11,758 bases of DNA from JAXMBN01 sp046349875 (GCA_046349875.1 JAXMBN010000073.1:1-11758); one strand, 5' to 3'. Counted from the first letter of the stretch, positions 1 to 8,434 are shown. Translations and numbers: made by a program. The notes: a model not told the origin generated them from the sequence alone.

Positions 1-1272
1 TCGCCAATCGACGCTATTGCCTCTTGGAGTCGAGACGAACTCCTAAGCCATCAGTGGGTTCGCATGACTCAATGCTGGCCCTCATGGAAATCGAATCCGT
101 TCTATCAGTCCATCTTGCCCAAGAGCCTGGCCGATTGGAATGCTTGGGAAAACGTTCCCGTTACTACCAAATCGCAACTGATTGATGATCAAGATGCTCT
201 TGGACTTGGACGGCATCATACATGGCCTGCTGATCATTACACCCGCTTTCACCGAACCAGTGGAACGACGGGAAGACCACTCGTTATTCTCGATACCGCC
301 GAGGATTGGAATTGGTGGGTATCCACTTGGCAATACACGTTGGCTTCTGCCGAAGTAACCGCCGATGATCGAGTCTTTATGGCCTTTTCCTTTGGTCCAT
401 TCATTGGATTTTGGAGCGCGCACGATGCGTGCCTTCGCCGCAATGCGATGGTCATCCCGGGAGGAGGACTTTCGTCTCTTGCGCGTCTTGATCTCATTCG
501 CTCTTCCCATGCAACCATCGTCTGCTGTACGCCCTCCTATGCATTGCATTTGGCAGAAGTGGCCAAGCAACATCGATTCCCATTGAGAGATCTGCAAGTG
601 CGTCAATTGATCGTTGCGGGAGAACCTGGAGGCAGTTCGCCGGAAGTGCGACAACGGATTCAATCTGCTTGGAATGCAAATGTAACCGATCATGCCGGCG
701 GTACCGAAATCGGACCTTGGGGATTTGGAACCCAAGATGGCAAAGGACTCTACGTCATCGAAACCGAATTCTTGGCCGAATTCCTCCCACTGGATGGATC
801 TTCGAAACCACTTCGCATCGACTCGATCCAACCGGATGAACTCTATGAACTGGTCCTAACTCCCTTTGGCCGTCTAGGCTCTCCCGTCCTACGATACCGG
901 ACCGGGGACCTCGTCCGTCCATGCCTCGATTCCATTCTTCCCTTCGTTCGATTGGAAGGGGGCGTGCTGGGGCGAGCCGACGATATGCTCATCATTCGCG
1001 GCGTCAACGTATTCCCTTCGAGTATCGAACGCATTCTCCTTTCATTTCCTTCTGTGGAAGAGTTTCGTCTCATCGCTTCCAAGCAGGGCGAACTCGATGA
1101 AATCCGAATTGAGGTCGAAGATTCTCAGCTATCTCCTTCGAAGATCGCCGAGGAAATTCAATTAAGGTTGGGATTGCGAGTCCAAGTAACGACTGTTCCA
1201 CTCGGCAGCCTGCCTCGCTCCGAAGGCAAGTCCAAGCGATTTGTCGATCTTCGCAAAGGTGCCTCGGCCTAA
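1..1272 (+). CDS. Phenylacetate-CoA ligase (PaaK)-like adenylate-forming enzyme, 5'-truncated by window edge
   Basis: Member of the ANL superfamily that adenylates a carboxylic acid with ATP, usually followed by thioester formation; the acid is unknown. An ATG lies at 64, but the frame is open back to base 1 and the upstream residues (SRDELLSHQ before the NPFYQS at 94-111) match the PaaK N-terminal pattern 'reel..Q...L......spFY', so the true start lies before the window. Visible motifs are the P-loop TSGTTGRP (about 256-279), the GGTEIG adenine-site motif (about 697-714), the YRTGD ATP-ribose motif (about 893-907), the RGVNVFPSSIE hinge region (about 996-1029) and the C-terminal GKSKR, whose lysine sits where the acyl-adenylation lysine is found. 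Known PaaK proteins are about 430 aa; about 423 are visible here. No frameshift is seen. The next gene starts 200 bp downstream on the same strand but is unrelated. An aryl- or acyl-CoA ligase, or a ligase loading a carrier protein, are all possible. Confidence 0.86.
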   Translation, partial: SPIDAIASWSRDELLSHQWVRMTQCWPSWKSNPFYQSILPKSLADWNAWENVPVTTKSQLIDDQDALGLGRHHTWPADHYTRFHRTSGTTGRPLVILDTAEDWNWWVSTWQYTLASAEVTADDRVFMAFSFGPFIGFWSAHDACLRRNAMVIPGGGLSSLARLDLIRSSHATIVCCTPSYALHLAEVAKQHRFPLRDLQVRQLIVAGEPGGSSPEVRQRIQSAWNANVTDHAGGTEIGPWGFGTQDGKGLYVIETEFLAEFLPLDGSSKPLRIDSIQPDELYELVLTPFGRLGSPVLRYRTGDLVRPCLDSILPFVRLEGGVLGRADDMLIIRGVNVFPSSIERILLSFPSVEEFRLIASKQGELDEIRIEVEDSQLSPSKIAEEIQLRLGLRVQVTTVPLGSLPRSEGKSKRFVDLRKGASA

Positions 1273-1472
1273 TTTCCAATCCATTTCACTTGGACAAGAG
1301 CCTTCGATTGCGGCGAAAAAAACTCCATGCCGCGACCAGAAATTCGCCATCACCAATCGCAGGTGGAAGAACGCGCCTTGAGATTCCGAGCAATTTCCTG
1401 TTGGATCGCCTCGCAACGTCCCTCCTATCCGCAGTCCACTTCTTGGCATGAAGTTTGCATTCCACGGCGGGT

Positions 1473-2549
1473 ATGAAAAAGCACCCAACCCATCAGCTCC
1501 CCAACCGGTTGTTCCAACACCACCCCACGGCCATTCTTCATCGGACCGCTTTCACTCTGGTGGAGCTGTTGGTGGTCATTGCCATCATCGGCATTCTGGT
1601 TGGCCTGCTACTCCCCGCCGTTCAGATGGCTCGCGAAGCTGCCCGACGAATGTCCTGCAGCAACAATCTGAAGCAGATTGCCCTGGGAATGCACAATTAC
1701 GAATCGGCCAATCGCAAAATTCCACCAAGTGCTTGTATCAATCCTCTCATCTCGTCCAACGCCTCCTGGAGTATCCATGGGCGTCTACTCCCGTATGTCG
1801 AACAGTCGGTGCTCTACAATCAAGTGGATCTCAGTCAGAACTGGTCCAACTTTCCAGTGCTTAGCTACTTCAGGGTCCCGATCTTCGTTTGCCCTTCGGA
1901 TCCCAAGAAAGATATTCCTCGTGATACCGGCGCGACAGGGAGCACGAGTGGAATCTTCTTGTATCCAACCAACTACGCTTTCAACCTAGGTACCTATTTC
2001 GTTTACGATCCCGTAACGCGGACCGGTGGTGACGGCGCGACTCATCCCAATTGTCGATTTGGGTTCGAGTCCTTCACCGATGGAACCACGAATACGATTT
2101 GGGCAGCGGAAGTTCATGCTTGGCAAGCGTACACTCGCAACGGAGGTCCACCTACGATTGCAACCCCTTCGACGCCAGCGGAAGTAGCCGTCATTGCCGA
2201 TAGCGGTTTAAAAGATCGGATCTTTCCCGATGGTACAGGTACCGGCCGATGCGAATGGACCAATGGCCATAGCCATCACAGTGGATTCACCACAACTCTC
2301 ACCCCCAACACCAAAGTAGCTTTCACCTACAACGGCGTTCTTTACAACATCGACTACAACTCGCGTCAAGAAGGAACTTCTACCACGCGTGCAAGTTATG
2401 CTTCGCTCACTTCCCGCAGCTGGCATCCCGGCATGGTTCAAGTTGCCTTGATGGATGGATCGGTTCGCAACGTCAACAATTCGATTACCTTGTCGGTATG
2501 GCGAGCCATGGGAACGCGAGCCCAAGGTGAGTCCTTCGAACTCGATTAG
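1473..2549 (+). CDS. DUF1559 family prepilin-like protein with type IV pilin N-terminal methylation motif
   Basis: Planctomycete-type secreted or surface protein of unknown function. The ATG at 1473 gives 358 aa; a TTG 18 bp upstream (1455) is an alternative start. Residues 26-50 hold the prepilin signature AFTLVELLVVIAIIGILV, followed by LLLPAVQMAREAARR and NNLKQIALGMHNYES, the standard DUF1559 opening. The residue before the cleavage-site Phe is Ala rather than the usual Gly, and the pre-cleavage leader is about 26 residues with several His, which is long. The C-terminus carries SWHPGMVQVALMDGSVR, matching the family's 'H.gg....f.DGSV' signature. The middle is Gly/Thr/Asn-rich, as is common in the family. 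The hydrophobic helix should be processed by a prepilin peptidase and sit in the inner membrane or a pseudopilus-like assembly; this is inference from the family. It ends 22 bp before the stop of the convergent oxidase gene. The frame is intact. Confidence 0.93.
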   Translation: MKKHPTHQLPNRLFQHHPTAILHRTAFTLVELLVVIAIIGILVGLLLPAVQMAREAARRMSCSNNLKQIALGMHNYESANRKIPPSACINPLISSNASWSIHGRLLPYVEQSVLYNQVDLSQNWSNFPVLSYFRVPIFVCPSDPKKDIPRDTGATGSTSGIFLYPTNYAFNLGTYFVYDPVTRTGGDGATHPNCRFGFESFTDGTTNTIWAAEVHAWQAYTRNGGPPTIATPSTPAEVAVIADSGLKDRIFPDGTGTGRCEWTNGHSHHSGFTTTLTPNTKVAFTYNGVLYNIDYNSRQEGTSTTRASYASLTSRSWHPGMVQVALMDGSVRNVNNSITLSVWRAMGTRAQGESFELD

Positions 2550-2571
2550 CGATGTTGCCCATTGTGTGGCC

Positions 2572-3688
2572 TTACGCTCGTGTAGCAAAGAGTTGGAGTC
2601 GATCGTCTCGATCGTCCTGCAATGCCCACCGCACCAGGCATTTCCCAAGAACCGAAGCGAACTTGAATCCGTGCCCTGAAAAACCTCCCATCACAAAGAG
2701 ATTGGGATCATTGGGATTTTGGTCGATCCAAAAATGATGGTCTTGGGTCATCGTGTAAAAACATCGTTGATGGCGTCGATGTTCAAACTGACCCACCAAA
2801 TGGTCCTCTAGAAACTGCGTCACCCAAGATCCTGGGACTCGATGGCCTCTGATGCCCCATCGATCCCATTCGTAGGTTCGCTCCACTGTGCTCGGCAACT
2901 TTGATTCCTCGAATCGATTCTAGAAACCCATAGAAACATCCATGATCCAACTCGAACAAATAGAGAGGGCATGGATGATCTACATCGAACCGTAATTCGT
3001 CGGTTTTGAACCAATGCAAATGCTTGATCAGCGGCTGCAACGGCATGGCAAAGCCTAGCTCCGCAAGCAACTCACCCGCAAGCCATGGGCCCGCAGCAAC
3101 GATCACCTTCCGCGCTGAATAGGAGCCTCGCGACGTCGTTACATCCACAAAGCCTGGCTTTGAATCGATGTGCAACACTTCGGTCTCGGGATGAAAGTGT
3201 GCCCCTCTCGCAATTGCACGATGCAAATACGTCGCGACACACGCTTCGACCAAAAGATAGCCCGCTTTACTCTCAAACGCTCCTTCGTGTCGAGGATCGA
3301 ATCGAAACTGGGGAAACCGCGCAACCAAATCAGAATACGACCAATGATCGACGTCCAAACCATGTTCTTGCGCGCTTCGAAGCACACCTGGTACAACTTC
3401 GCCTTCCGGTGGCCCCACTTGTAACAGTCCCGTTTGAAAGAATAGCTTTTGGGATGCTTCGCGTTCCAGGTCAGCCCAGTCCTGGTATGCCTCCAAGAGC
3501 AACGGCACATAATCGGGATGCTCAAAGTAGGCTTGGCGAATGATGCGAGTCGCACCGTGCGAGCTTCCTCGGTGATGCGGTGGCGCATACTTATCCAAGC
3601 CAATAACCTGTGCACCTGCTTTGGCTGCGTGATACAGCACGGAACTCCCCATCCCTCCACATCCAACCACAGCCAAATCGTACATCAT
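2572..3688 (-). pseudogene. Sarcosine oxidase / N-methyl amino acid oxidase family FAD enzyme, split by two frameshifts
   Basis: The family oxidises N-methyl amino acids using FAD covalently bound to Cys and releases H2O2. The first and longest frame starts with MMYDLAVVGCGGMGSS at 3688 (the Rossmann GxGxxG), continues through SHGATRIIRQAY and VIVAAGPW, and stays homologous to GIKVAEHSG at about 2884. The next family segment (SEPTNGIDGASEAIESQDL) lies in a second frame, about 2880-2828. The C-terminal part lies in a third frame down to the TAA at 2572-2574 and holds RCFYTMTQDHHF, whose Cys (2763-2761) matches the flavin-attachment Cys of monomeric sarcosine oxidase, plus GGFSGHGFKF. Each frame change needs one missing base: restoring a G near 2881 gives HSGGEPT, and one base near 2825 joins QDL to VTQFLEDHL. 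The restored length of about 372 aa fits the family (about 380-390). As given, translation from 3688 runs on into about 30 unrelated residues and ends near 2783, without the flavin Cys. It is divergent from the SDR gene. The exact substrate is unknown. Confidence 0.9.
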
Positions 3689-3744
3689 TGGAATCCATCT
3701 CTCTCGCGTTCGTTCATGAATCGCCACGCATGTCGCGACCATTA

Positions 3745-3773
3745 TTGCGATTCCGAATGCAAACAGCTACAAG
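3745..3773 (+). promoter_or_regulatory. Weak sigma70-like promoter candidate for the SDR gene
   Basis: TTGCGA (3745-3750) and TACAAG (3768-3773) are separated by 17 bp, each matching the consensus at 4 of 6 positions. They lie in the 142-bp divergent region between the oxidase start (3688) and the SDR start (3831). This is pattern matching only, and planctomycete promoters are poorly characterised. Confidence 0.2.
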
Positions 3774-3830
3774 ATGAGATCCATCCTTTGTGAGTTCTTT
3801 CACTCAACTAGCCTGCGCGGAGAAACCTCG

Positions 3831-4649
3831 ATGTCACAACGATCCCAAGGACATGTTGTCTATGAAAATCGCGGGCGAGTCGCTCTGGTAACGGGCGGAT
3901 GCAATGGAATCGGACGAGCCATCGTCGATGCCTTCTGCCAATCAGGAGCCAGCGTTGTATGCGTGGATGTCGATGGGAAAGGCGCCCGCGATCTACCTCC
4001 AGGTGTTCACTTCCATCACGGAAGTGTGGCCGATGCATCCTTCTGCAAGATGGTCCTCGACTGGACCAAAGCCAATTTGGGAGGATTGGATATCTTGGTC
4101 AACAACGCTGCTATCCAACCTCCAACATCGTATGTTCCACTCCACGAGGTTGCTCTCGAAGACTTTGAACGCATGGTGAAGATCAATTTGGCCGGATATC
4201 ACCTCATGGCTCAGCACGCCGTGCCAATCATGATGGATCAAAGAAGTGGCGTCATCATCAACATCGCTAGCGGACAGGGCCATCGGACTGCTCGCCAAGT
4301 ATCCGTCTATGGTCCCATCAAAGCGGCGAACATCCTGCAAGCCATGCAATGGGGCATCGAATATGCACGCCACGGCATCCGCGTGGTGAGCGTATCACCA
4401 GGTGCAATCATGACGCCGTTGGTCGAGGCATCGCTCGCCGCACAAGGAGGTGCCGACAAACTTGCCAATCGCCATCCTCTTGGCAGGATCGGCGCACCTC
4501 ATGAAATCGCGAACGCGGTGCTATGGTTATGCAGTCCCCATGCCTCGTTCATCACCGCCACCGATGTATCGGTCGATGGTGGCTTGGCGGCATTCGGTGC
4601 GTTCGCAGAACCGTACGACCCTGCGTCGATGCCATCATCGCAAATGTAA
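3831..4649 (+). CDS. Short-chain dehydrogenase/reductase (SDR), classical type
   Basis: NAD(P)-dependent oxidoreductase of the classical SDR family, 272 aa. The ATG at 3831 is chosen because GGAG at 3819-3822 sits 8 bases upstream; an in-frame ATG at 3774 would add 19 residues with no family similarity and no clear ribosome binding site. The dinucleotide-binding TGGCNGIG is at residues 21-28, and acidic residues after the second strand (VDVD, 45-48) suggest a preference for NAD over NADP. NNAA is at 91-94, the catalytic Ser at 147 (NIAS), and the Y160-x3-K164 pair is present. SPGAIMTP (189-196) and the C-terminal TDVSVDGG are typical. The substrate cannot be deduced; glucose dehydrogenase, 3-oxoacyl-ACP reductase and sugar/polyol dehydrogenase subgroups all look like this. 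It is divergent from the FAD amine oxidase and convergent with the LOG gene (23 bp between stops). The frame is intact. Confidence 0.93.
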   Translation: MSQRSQGHVVYENRGRVALVTGGCNGIGRAIVDAFCQSGASVVCVDVDGKGARDLPPGVHFHHGSVADASFCKMVLDWTKANLGGLDILVNNAAIQPPTSYVPLHEVALEDFERMVKINLAGYHLMAQHAVPIMMDQRSGVIINIASGQGHRTARQVSVYGPIKAANILQAMQWGIEYARHGIRVVSVSPGAIMTPLVEASLAAQGGADKLANRHPLGRIGAPHEIANAVLWLCSPHASFITATDVSVDGGLAAFGAFAEPYDPASMPSSQM

Positions 4650-4656
4650 TTGCGAT
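4637..4656. terminator. Stem-loop between convergent SDR and LOG genes (candidate bidirectional terminator)
   Basis: ATCGCAA (4637-4643) and TTGCGAT (4650-4656) are perfect 7-base inverted copies around a 6-base loop that contains the SDR stop codon. The hairpin lies at the junction of two convergent genes. There is no T-run after it on either strand, so it is not a textbook intrinsic terminator; it may protect 3' ends or act together with Rho. Confidence 0.35.
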
Positions 4657-4672
4657 ACAAACCAGCAAGGGA

Positions 4673-5482
4673 CTACTTTCCGTTTCGGAAGAGTTTGGGT
4701 GCGGACTCGAAGAGCCACCATCGTGGTTTCCATTTACCGCGTTTCAATCCAAAATGCGTTTCTGCCACACCGCTAATATGCTTTGCAATCTCAACCGGAT
4801 CATCGCACACGATGAAGCGATCGATATCTTCGGCATCGATGGTCCCATTGGCCAGCATCGTATTGCGTAGATAATCCAAAAGGGGCTGCCAATAATCGGT
4901 CCCTGCAAGCACAATCGGAAATCGCTCGACTTTGCCGGTTTGCACCAACGTCGCAATTTCAAAAAGTTCATCCATCGTGCCAAAGCCACCGGGACAGGCC
5001 ACAAAGGCATAGGAGTATTTGGCGAGCATCAACTTTCGAACGAAGAAGTATCGAAACTCGACGAACATATCCAAGTACGGATTGGGCTGTTGCTCTTTGG
5101 GCAGGACGATATTGCATCCGACGCTGCGCCCGCGGACATCTTTGGCTCCACGGTTTGCAGCTTCCATGATCCCTGGCCCACCGCCAGTCATCACTGTAAA
5201 TCCCGCCTTCGAGAGTTCGGCTCCAATCGCACGCGCTTGCAGGTAGTAGCGATCGTTCTCTGGAAATCGAGCGGAACCAAAGACGGTAACACACGGTCCA
5301 ACGAAGTGTAACTTTCGAAAACCGTGAATCAATTCGCTAAAGATCTTCAACGCTCGTCGCAACTCGGCCCATCGCGACTGCGGTCCTTCGAGAAAGCGTT
5401 GTTCTTCCATCGAAGTCGGAAGCGAGGAGGAAGTTGAAGTCGAAGCCGGTATCAACTCGGGAAGTGGGTCGATCTTATTCAA
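4673..5482 (-). CDS. LOG family / TIGR00730 Rossmann-fold nucleotide phosphoribohydrolase
   Basis: 269 aa. Family members cleave the N-glycosidic bond of nucleoside 5'-monophosphates, releasing a base and ribose 5-phosphate; plant LOG does this on cytokinin nucleotides, and bacterial homologues were long mislabelled lysine decarboxylases. The diagnostic motifs are present: TVFGSAR (66-72), GGGPGIMEAANRGA (100-113) and PGGFGTMDE (164-172), the last two forming the phosphate and active site. The start is a TTG at 5482 with a purine-rich GGAAAGGGA about 6 bases upstream. An ATG at 5410 (residue 25) is an alternative, but no ribosome binding site precedes it. The first 25 or so residues form a Ser/Thr/Pro-rich stretch that is probably disordered. 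The C-terminal KRGKWKPRWWLF tail is basic and aromatic. Whether the product makes a cytokinin-like base or just recycles nucleotides is not decidable here. The frame is intact. Confidence 0.93.
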   Translation of the reverse strand: MNKIDPLPELIPASTSTSSSLPTSMEEQRFLEGPQSRWAELRRALKIFSELIHGFRKLHFVGPCVTVFGSARFPENDRYYLQARAIGAELSKAGFTVMTGGGPGIMEAANRGAKDVRGRSVGCNIVLPKEQQPNPYLDMFVEFRYFFVRKLMLAKYSYAFVACPGGFGTMDELFEIATLVQTGKVERFPIVLAGTDYWQPLLDYLRNTMLANGTIDAEDIDRFIVCDDPVEIAKHISGVAETHFGLKRGKWKPRWWLFESAPKLFRNGK

Positions 5483-5601
5483 TGCGAATCCCTTTCCAAA
5501 CCATCACGAAAGGTAACCTAAAGACTGTAGCACGGAGTCGATCTCGTGGCCCCAACCATATCCCCGATTTCGATAGGGATGGCTCGAAAAATACATATAT
5601 C

Positions 5602-5610
5602 TGGTATGAT
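5602..5610 (+). promoter_or_regulatory. Extended -10 promoter candidate upstream of the methyltransferase
   Basis: TGGTATGAT matches the extended -10 pattern TGnTATAAT with a single mismatch and lies in the 185-bp divergent gap between the LOG start (5482) and the methyltransferase start (5668). No good -35 is visible, which is tolerated by extended -10 promoters. The implied leader is about 50 bases. Apart from this I see nothing notable in the gap. Confidence 0.35.
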
Positions 5611-5667
5611 GATTCGGGATGAATCGTAATGTAAGCCTTTGCCGACCGGAAGATCGGAATCCACCTC

Positions 5668-6570
5668 TTGAATCCGAGCCAACCTATCGTTTTTGACAAT
5701 TCCGTCGCCGAACCGTGCATCGGCTGTCATGGTACGCATTGGATTCACGACCTCGCCACTTCGCGGGTCGTGCGAAGCCAGTTTCCCGAAGCTCGCGTTC
5801 TTCGCTGCGAACGCTGCGGGCACGGGGTCTTGAATCCTTATCCAAGCATGGAAGATGTACAAGCCATCTATGCAAGCTCGGACTATATCGATGCCTACTT
5901 GGATTCGGGTGAACAATATGTGCTCGATCAAACCCAAGCCGCTACCATTTTAAAACCGCGATTCGAAAGACTTCATCACTACAAACCCAGCCGTGGAAAG
6001 ATACTCGATATCGGCGCCGCACGCGGTGTCTTTCTTTCACATGCACGTCATCACGGTTGGGAAATTTTCGGAGTTGAAGCCAGTCCCGATGCGATTGCAC
6101 ATGCCCAATCGCATTTGCAAATTGAAATCGAAAAAGGCGTTCTCGAGTCCTTAGACCTTCCCGCCGCTTCGTTCGACTGTATTCATATCAGTCACGTGCT
6201 TGAACATCTCTGGGATCCAGTTGCCGCCATTGAGAAAATGCATCAACTCCTCAAGCCATCTGGTATTGTCATTCTTGAAGTCCCCTTCGAATTTGGAACC
6301 TTGTTTGAATTTATTCAACATCGACTGCTAGGGGTACCACGTCAAATCAATAGCGTTCCATCAACGCACCTTCACTTCTTCACCATCGAATCGTTGTCAT
6401 CACTCCTTATCGAACGGGGCTTTCGCATCCTCCGATCACAAACGCATCGACGCAATCAAGATGAGAATAGCCGACTCCCCATGGGCAAACTCTTGAAGCG
6501 TTGTGTCTATCAATGCGAAGCATGGACCAAACTCGGTCCCAATATTGAAATCTTTGCCCAGCGAATCTAA
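5668..6570 (+). CDS. Class I SAM-dependent methyltransferase with N-terminal zinc-ribbon
   Basis: 300 aa. Two CxxC pairs (C17/C20 and C47/C50) at the N-terminus look like a zinc ribbon, as found in a group of sugar- or small-molecule-modifying methyltransferases. The core has motif I ILDIGAARG (112-120), an acidic residue at the end of strand 2 (E137, FGVEAS) that would bind SAM ribose, motif IV-like FDCIHISHVLEHLWDP (169-184), and the LLKPSGIVILEVP strand-4/5 region. The start is a TTG at 5668: an in-frame TAA at 5632-5634 limits extension, there is no ATG in between, and the first internal ATG would remove the zinc ribbon. Only a weak GGA precedes it. The substrate is unknown; neighbours give no clear hint. 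The gene is convergent with the amidohydrolase and the frame is intact. Confidence 0.88.
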   Translation: MNPSQPIVFDNSVAEPCIGCHGTHWIHDLATSRVVRSQFPEARVLRCERCGHGVLNPYPSMEDVQAIYASSDYIDAYLDSGEQYVLDQTQAATILKPRFERLHHYKPSRGKILDIGAARGVFLSHARHHGWEIFGVEASPDAIAHAQSHLQIEIEKGVLESLDLPAASFDCIHISHVLEHLWDPVAAIEKMHQLLKPSGIVILEVPFEFGTLFEFIQHRLLGVPRQINSVPSTHLHFFTIESLSSLLIERGFRILRSQTHRRNQDENSRLPMGKLLKRCVYQCEAWTKLGPNIEIFAQRI

Positions 6571-6573
6571 CAA

Positions 6574-6597
6574 GGCTCAAGGGTCATTCGTTGAGCC
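6574..6597. terminator. Stem-loop after methyltransferase stop (candidate terminator between convergent genes)
   Basis: GGCTCAA (6574-6580) and TTGAGCC (6591-6597) are perfect 7-base inverted copies with a 10-base loop, starting three bases after the methyltransferase TAA. A second, weaker hairpin (GGGC 6617-6620 with GCCC 6628-6631) precedes a TTATTTTT run at 6636-6643 and could add an intrinsic-type signal on the plus strand. The opposing amidohydrolase stops at 6636. Confidence 0.4.
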
Positions 6598-6635
6598 AAC
6601 CTCAAACATGGCTGTAGGGCGGCGAGTGCCCGAAG

Positions 6636-7840
6636 TTATTTTTGAAACTGTTGGATCGCATCGCCGATTCGTGGAATCAAACGGATCGCATTCTCGTGAT
6701 AGATTTTTCGAAGCGTTGCATCGTCCAATTGAATTCCATAGATCGACCATAGTCCCTGCGGAGGCGGATCTTTCTCGGAATAAGGAAGAGCATCGTCGTC
6801 AGTTTCCAGGAAACGCCAGTAAAGTCGCAATCGTTGTTCCGGCCAAGGGCCATCCGTTCCAAAGAGAATACGATCGGCATTGGCTTCGATAAACTTCTTG
6901 GCGACGCGAGGCTGCCTTCCAAGTTCGCTGATCCGCGATGCGATCTCGACGTAAAGATTCGGGTAACGATCAAGCCACGCCTGCGTTTGCGCTAAATTTT
7001 CCCCATCATTCCCGAGGTGCGCCGCAATGAAGCGAGTCTTCGGATGTTTTTCGAGAACTCGATTGCGAGCCGCATGCAACGAGTCCCGCGATGGAAAGGG
7101 TGGCGAGGGAAAGGCCCACTCGGGATGGCGTTCCAATTCCTCGAGCCTTTCATTGTTGGCGTCGATCGGATCGAAAAAGGCACTAGGATCAGCGGTATGC
7201 ATGATCACAGGCCAGCCGAGCTGAGCACACGCTTCCCAAATCGGATCGAATCGAGAATCATCGATCGCTACAAACGATCCGTCGGGGTTTCGATATTCGA
7301 GCCCCAGTTGCTTGAAAAGTTTGAGACCACACAATCCCTTTCCATGGGCTTCCTTCATCAACTCCACGACATGGCGAGCAAATCCTGGTTGGCTTGCAGG
7401 CGTACTGGCTCCAATCGCCTTGCTTGGCGTTTTGAAAATCGATGTTGGTAAGACGAGAAATCGATTGGGATACTTGGTCAACAGATATTCGATATGCTCG
7501 TCAACGTTCTTTCCCAGAGTCGCGTCGAGACTGATGGAAAGTGCGATGCCGCCATTGCGATCCATCGTCGCAACGTAAGATTGCAGAAGATCCCGTCATG
7601 CTTGAAACGAAATGGCTTGAAATGCGTATGAACATCCACCACGGGATATTTGGCGTAACACATCGTAGAACAGGGCACACTTCAATTTGGCTTTGGGTCG
7701 ATAATCGCGAAGTAAAAGCCCACTTGACTCGTTGAAGCCGCCTCGCCGGCCCGAGACATCCTGGCGCGTACAACCGCGAGGTGGCTTAAGGCCAGTGTCC
7801 CCATTAGAAAGAGCACAAGGCTCCAATAGCGTAAAGACAT
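6636..7840 (-). pseudogene. Amidohydrolase (Amidohydro_2 / TIM-barrel metal-dependent hydrolase), N-terminal part broken by indels
   Basis: Binuclear or mononuclear metal hydrolase/decarboxylase fold. The long open frame from the ATG at 7565 (309 aa) contains GLKLFKQLG, the metal-ligand His in VIMHTADP (H123), the His in FIAAHLGND (H183) and the catalytic Asp in LFGTDGPW (D238). The obligatory N-terminal metal motif, YPVVDVHTHF (HxH), is in another frame just upstream (about 7654-7625). The two join if one G is added to the GGG at 7594-7592, giving HDGDLLQSYVATMDRNG without a break. Further upstream, SSGLLLRDYRPKAKLK (7727-7680) lies in yet another frame, joined by removing a T near 7679. A signal-like leader from ATG 7840 (RYWSLVLFLMGTLAL) is in the HxH frame and ends in TGA. 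So at least three indels separate leader, linker, HxH and barrel. As given, a product from 7565 lacks the HxH. Export is suggested by the leader. An alternative start is the ATG at 7855. Confidence 0.88.
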
Positions 7841-7971
7841 AGTATCGCAACCCATGGGGATCTGGAATCTTCGAATCGGCTTTTATACCGCGACGATCCC
7901 TTTTGGATCCACGCTTTGATGGTTTCTATCTTCCGCAAAAAATCGGTGGTCCGTTGCGTACTCGGAGTACG

Positions 7972-8434
7972 CTATACCACCGCCGTCCCAAACTCGATGG
8001 TGAGATTCCCCCAGGAGTTGAAAAGGGAAGGTGTTCAATGCAATCAATTTGATGGCTTTGACCAACGTTGTCGGCGGGCACGCCGGTACATGGCAAGCCA
8101 AGTTTGCAATCGGGCATGTTCAGCTTTTCTTTGGTGCGTCCGCCGATCATATTGGCGAGTTCCCCCACCAAATCAATGACATCGGCATTGATGTCATTGG
8201 GCTTCTCACCAAGAAAGGCTTGTGCAGCAGCAAACGCAACTTCGCGATCCAAACTGATGACGAAGATCGCCTTCAAACCTCCCGAGATGGAGATCGAGCT
8301 ACGAACGTCGTTCAAGAGTTGAAAAGCAGGTTTGCGAGATACTTCACCTGGTTCCAGATTGCATCCCACCATGGTGGAGAAATACGTTTAACGCGCTCTC
8401 TTTCACTATATTGCGAAGGTGGAAACTCCAGCAT
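7972..8434 (-). pseudogene. CheX-like chemotaxis phosphatase domain protein, disrupted by several frameshifts
   Basis: CheX/CheC/FliY-type proteins dephosphorylate CheY-P. The longest frame (from about 8372) reads MVGCNLEPGEVSRKPAFQ, then an SISISGGLKAIFVISL core and DLVGELANMI. The latter contains the D-x3-E-x2-N phosphatase signature (8174-8151). The N-terminal helix ESALNVF lies in another frame and joins to STMVGCN by dropping one base near 8374-8380. A start at ATG 8434 is possible but needs a further indel. At the other end the family C-terminus NSWGNLTIEFG lies in a third frame, joined by one extra base after HLPF (about 8022-8028), and stops at the TAG 7974-7972. The segment around 8060-8090 also looks misframed. 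Length after repair, about 150-155 aa, fits CheX. It lies 105 bp downstream of the CheY-like gene on the same strand, a sensible partner. Assignment is from motif recognition, not alignment. Confidence 0.74.

Noticed and set aside
82..831. Long minus-strand open frame opposite the ligase
   Set aside because: Lies entirely inside the well-supported ligase, reads as low-information Arg/Ser-rich sequence with no motif; an antisense shadow.
1162..1488. Minus-strand open frame across the ligase-DUF1559 gap
   Set aside because: No recognisable motif, overlaps the ligase 3' end; the gap (1273-1472) shows no convincing gene.
2598..2615. Tandem 9-mer TCGATCGTC x2
   Set aside because: Falls within the oxidase C-terminal coding frame as a DDR-DDR repeat; only two copies and probably chance.
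2783..3688. Programmed ribosomal frameshifting as the explanation of the split oxidase
   Set aside because: Two separate shifts, no slippery heptamer seen at either site, and the family is not known for recoding; deletion or sequence error is simpler.
5434..5622. Plus-strand 62-codon frame between the LOG gene and methyltransferase
   Set aside because: Overlaps the LOG N-terminus, Arg/Ser-rich, no ribosome binding site; unlikely to be a gene.
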